Under the pieces are notes generated by a model, which saw only the letters and a program-made list of their open reading frames with translations, was not told the DNA's origin and made no database searches. The position numbers were made by a program, and so were the translations under genes. Below, piece by piece: positions 5,953 through 8,284 of a DNA stretch of 8,284 nucleotides. The stretch comes from an uncultured Paraprevotella sp. (lineage in GTDB: Bacteria; Bacteroidota; Bacteroidia; Bacteroidales; Bacteroidaceae): positions 9,352 to 17,635 of the forward strand of contig CAJUDC010000042.1 of assembly GCA_910584955.1 (NCBI GenBank), read 5' to 3'. The first letter of the stretch is position 1; each line of letters starts with the position of its first letter.

Positions 5953-8133
5953 ATGAAGAAAATAGTTTTTTTACCGGCCCTGATAGGGCTTGGAATCATG
6001 TATGTTTATCCGGCTCACGCCAAAGATCTGTTGATAAACACCCCACGGACCACGTTACTCTTACAGGCCCACGAAGGGCACGACCTGCGGGTGGCTTACT
6101 ACGGCAGCCGCATTGAAGCATCCGACGTGGCAGCCGTATATGCGGCCGGCGCACTCAACCGGAGCGCTTACCCGGCCTTCGGCGCCGGTTGCCAGGACGA
6201 AACGGCACTGAGCGTACGCCATGCCGACGGCAACATGACGCTGGATATGGCCGTACAGGGCAGCACCGTTGCGGAAGAGGCAAACGCCACGCTGACCACC
6301 GTTACCCTGAAAGACCGTCTCTATCCCTTCACGGTAGACGTATGTTACCGTGCCTACAAAAACTCGGATGTAATAGAGACCTGGACCGTCATCAGCCACA
6401 ACGAAAAGAAAAACGTCCGCCTGCAACAGTATGCCTCGGGCTTTCTGCCCGTTCGCATCGGAGACGTATGGATCTCTCACCTGCACGGCAACTGGGGTGC
6501 GGAAGCGGAACTCACCGCAGAGCCGTTGCAACCGGGACTGAAAGTAATCAAAAACACGGACGGAGCACGGAACACGCAAACCGACCACCCCGAAATCATG
6601 ATTTCCCTGGACGGAAGACCGGAAGAAAACCGGGGACGGGTCATCGGAGCAGCGCTGTGTTGGAGCGGAAACTACAAGTTGCGCGTCGACACACGCGGCA
6701 AACACCTGCACTATTTCTTTGCCGGTATCAACGAGGAACATTCCGAATACGAACTGAAACCGGGACAGCGCTTCACCACGCCCGAACTGGCGCTGACATA
6801 CAGCGAAGAAGGACTGGGCGGAGCCAGCCGGGCCTTCCACCGGTGGGCACGCAACGGGAAGGTGCACAACGGAACGGCACTGCGCGACATTCTGCTGAAC
6901 AGCTGGGAGGGCGTGTACCTCAATGTGAACCAGGAAAACATGGAAGAAATGATGCGCGACTTCTCGGCATTGGGCGGCGAACTGTTCGTAATGGACGACG
7001 GCTGGTTCGGCGAGAAGTACCGCAGAGTGAAGGACAACTCGTCGCTGGGCGACTGGATGACCGACACGGTGAAACTGCCGCAGGGCGTGCCCGCACTGGT
7101 CAAAGCAGCCGAAAAACACGGAGTGAAATTCGGCATCTGGATCGAACCGGAAATGACCAACAGCAAGAGTGAGCTGTATGAGAAACATCCCGACTGGATC
7201 GTATGTCCGCCGCAACGGAATCCGATTCACGGACGGGGAGGCAGCCAGCTGGTACTGGATGTGTCCAATCCGAAAGTGCAGGACTTCATCTTTGGCGTAG
7301 TAGACCATCTGATGCAGGAAAACCCGTCGCTGTATTACATCAAATGGGACTGCAACATGAGCATCATGAACTACGGATCGCATTATCTGACAGCCGACCG
7401 GCAGTCGCACCTGTACGTAGACTTCCACCTGGGGCTGCGCAAGGTGTTGGAACGCATCCGCAACAAATATCCGAAACTGGTCATGCAGGCCTGTGCCAGC
7501 GGCGGCGGCCGGGCCACTTACGGCCTCATGCCCTACTTCGAAGAATTCTGGGTGAGCGACAACACGGATGCCTTGCAACGGCTCTTCATCCAATGGGGCA
7601 CATCGTACTTCTACCCTTCCTGTGCCATGGCACAGCACGTAAGTGCATCGCCCAACCATCAGACCGGACGGCGCATTCCGCTCAAATTCCGGTTCGATGT
7701 GGCCATGACCGGTCGACTGGGTATGGAAATGCAGCCCAAAACCATGAACGACCAAGAAAAAGAATTTACCCGTCAAGCTATCGCCACCTACAAAGAAATA
7801 CGCCCCGTCATTCAACAAGGCGACCAATACCGCATCCTTTCGCCTTACGGCAACAGCGGTTTTTGCAGCGAACTGTATAGCGCCCCCGACAAATCGGAAG
7901 CGGTGTTCTTTGCTTATAAGATGGAAAACTTTGTGAATCAGTTCACGCCCCGGTTCCGCATGGACGGGCTGGATCCGGCTCGCAACTACCGGATCACCGA
8001 ACTGAACCGCACCGGTAACCCCGCCGGATTCGAAGGAAAAACGTTCAGCGGAAAATTCCTGATGGAAAACGGATTGGAACTTTATATGGGCGGCGAATTT
8101 GCTAGTAAGGTGTTAAGATTGCAAGCCGAATAG
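5953..8133 (+). CDS. Secreted GH36 alpha-galactosidase
   Basis: This 726-residue enzyme hydrolyses terminal alpha-galactosyl residues, as in raffinose-type sugars, galactomannan side chains or alpha-Gal glycans, with retention of configuration. Residues 1-23 are a signal peptide (MKKIVFLPAL core, probable cleavage after AHA-23), so it is exported, probably to the periplasm. The N-terminal beta-sandwich spans about 30-300, the catalytic barrel about 310-620 and the C-terminal sheet about 630-726, the normal GH36 layout and length. Key motifs are MDDGWFG (347-353), YIKWDCN with nucleophile Asp466, CASGGGR (514-520) and WVSDNTDA (533-540), in which Asp536 is most likely the acid/base. Nothing is missing. 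It is transcribed divergently from the GH30 gene and followed by a long hairpin, so it seems to be a single-gene transcript. Exact substrate preference is not visible. Confidence 0.94.
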   Translation: MKKIVFLPALIGLGIMYVYPAHAKDLLINTPRTTLLLQAHEGHDLRVAYYGSRIEASDVAAVYAAGALNRSAYPAFGAGCQDETALSVRHADGNMTLDMAVQGSTVAEEANATLTTVTLKDRLYPFTVDVCYRAYKNSDVIETWTVISHNEKKNVRLQQYASGFLPVRIGDVWISHLHGNWGAEAELTAEPLQPGLKVIKNTDGARNTQTDHPEIMISLDGRPEENRGRVIGAALCWSGNYKLRVDTRGKHLHYFFAGINEEHSEYELKPGQRFTTPELALTYSEEGLGGASRAFHRWARNGKVHNGTALRDILLNSWEGVYLNVNQENMEEMMRDFSALGGELFVMDDGWFGEKYRRVKDNSSLGDWMTDTVKLPQGVPALVKAAEKHGVKFGIWIEPEMTNSKSELYEKHPDWIVCPPQRNPIHGRGGSQLVLDVSNPKVQDFIFGVVDHLMQENPSLYYIKWDCNMSIMNYGSHYLTADRQSHLYVDFHLGLRKVLERIRNKYPKLVMQACASGGGRATYGLMPYFEEFWVSDNTDALQRLFIQWGTSYFYPSCAMAQHVSASPNHQTGRRIPLKFRFDVAMTGRLGMEMQPKTMNDQEKEFTRQAIATYKEIRPVIQQGDQYRILSPYGNSGFCSELYSAPDKSEAVFFAYKMENFVNQFTPRFRMDGLDPARNYRITELNRTGNPAGFEGKTFSGKFLMENGLELYMGGEFASKVLRLQAE

Positions 8134-8165
8134 AAAACGGGAAAAACCGCCCGCAGAAAACATTG

Positions 8166-8253
8166 AAACGGGGCGCTCGCCACAGTAAAAAGTCATGCTC
8201 ACCGCATTCAAACGCGGCCTAGGCGACATTTTACTGTGATGAGCGCCCCGTTT
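8166..8253. terminator. Long-arm hairpin downstream of the alpha-galactosidase gene
   Basis: The outer 13 bases AAACGGGGCGCTC (8166-8178) are perfectly inverted at 8241-8253. After one G-T wobble and one mismatch, ten more pairs follow (8181-8190 with 8229-8238), so each arm is about 25 bases. The 38-base loop holds a possible inner stem, CCGC (8202-8205) with GCGG (8214-8217), and a CCTAGG palindrome (8218-8223). A TTTTCGTCTTT stretch follows the stem on the plus strand, so it can terminate the alpha-galactosidase transcript, whose stop lies 32 bases upstream. Confidence 0.7.
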
Positions 8254-8284
8254 TCGTCTTTATAAGAAGCTTATTCTCAACCAT

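Noticed and set aside
3629..5956. A 775-codon open frame on the plus strand covering the entire GH30 gene and touching the GH36 start
   Set aside because: It is antisense to a gene with clear catalytic motifs. Its translation is rich in His, Arg and Gln without recognisable domains, typical of a shadow frame over GC-biased codons.
6061..7827. A 588-codon open frame on the minus strand opposite the GH36 gene
   Set aside because: The plus strand encodes an intact GH36 enzyme. The antisense translation has no family resemblance, signal peptide or promoter of its own.
8231..8284. A 17-residue minus-strand open frame from the right edge, or the C-terminus of a convergent gene ending at 8260
   Set aside because: Too little sequence is present to tell a real gene end from chance, and the short frame runs into the hairpin.
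1..8284. CRISPR arrays, tRNA or rRNA genes, insertion sequences, attachment sites
   Set aside because: No regularly spaced repeats, tRNA-like cloverleaf, transposase or integrase sequence, or flanking direct repeats were seen.

Overview
The window looks like ordinary chromosome from a Bacteroidales bacterium (Bacteroides, Phocaeicola or Parabacteroides type). The evidence is a set of -7 boxes of the form TAnnTTTG upstream of genes, the near absence of Shine-Dalgarno sequences, a secreted glycosidase with a C-terminal sorting-like tail, and protein sequences typical of the group. The genus cannot be fixed from the sequence alone. No mobile element, tRNA, rRNA or CRISPR array is visible, and no gap between genes exceeds 300 bases.

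Layout. (1) Positions 1-755, plus strand: the 3' part of a lipoprotein gene with a DUF3298 (RsiV-like) domain, whose start lies off the left edge. (2) Positions 776-844: a long hairpin between convergent genes, acting as a terminator for one or both. (3) Positions 868-2524, minus strand: a two-gene operon of a small ACT-domain protein (UPF0237) followed by a UPF0210/DUF711 protein. This pair is conserved together in distant bacteria but has no settled function. (4) Positions 2678-3538, minus strand: fabI, an enoyl-ACP reductase, with its own terminator, a very good Bacteroidales promoter, and hairpins in its leader and promoter. (5) Positions 3656-5815, minus strand: a secreted GH30 glycosidase with a ricin-type lectin domain and a sorting-like tail. 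(6) Positions 5953-8133, plus strand: a secreted GH36 alpha-galactosidase, divergent from the GH30 gene. (7) Positions 8166-8253: a second long-armed hairpin that closes the alpha-galactosidase transcript.

How the genes work together. The GH30/GH36 pair shares a 137-base divergent promoter region with a small dyad at its centre. It looks like a two-enzyme glycan-degradation locus for galactose-containing material: alpha-galactosyl caps would be removed by GH36 and, if the GH30 assignment is right, beta-1,6-galactan backbones cut by GH30. No SusC/SusD pair or regulator lies in the window. fabI belongs to type II fatty acid synthesis and appears to be an independent transcription unit. The ACT/UPF0210 pair suggests a small-molecule sensor coupled to an enzyme-like protein.

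I see no clearly new system. The best leads are the uncharacterised ACT/UPF0210 module, the Ala in FabI at the site matching E. coli Gly93, the leader and operator dyads at fabI and at the glycosidase promoters, and the two long-armed intergenic hairpins.
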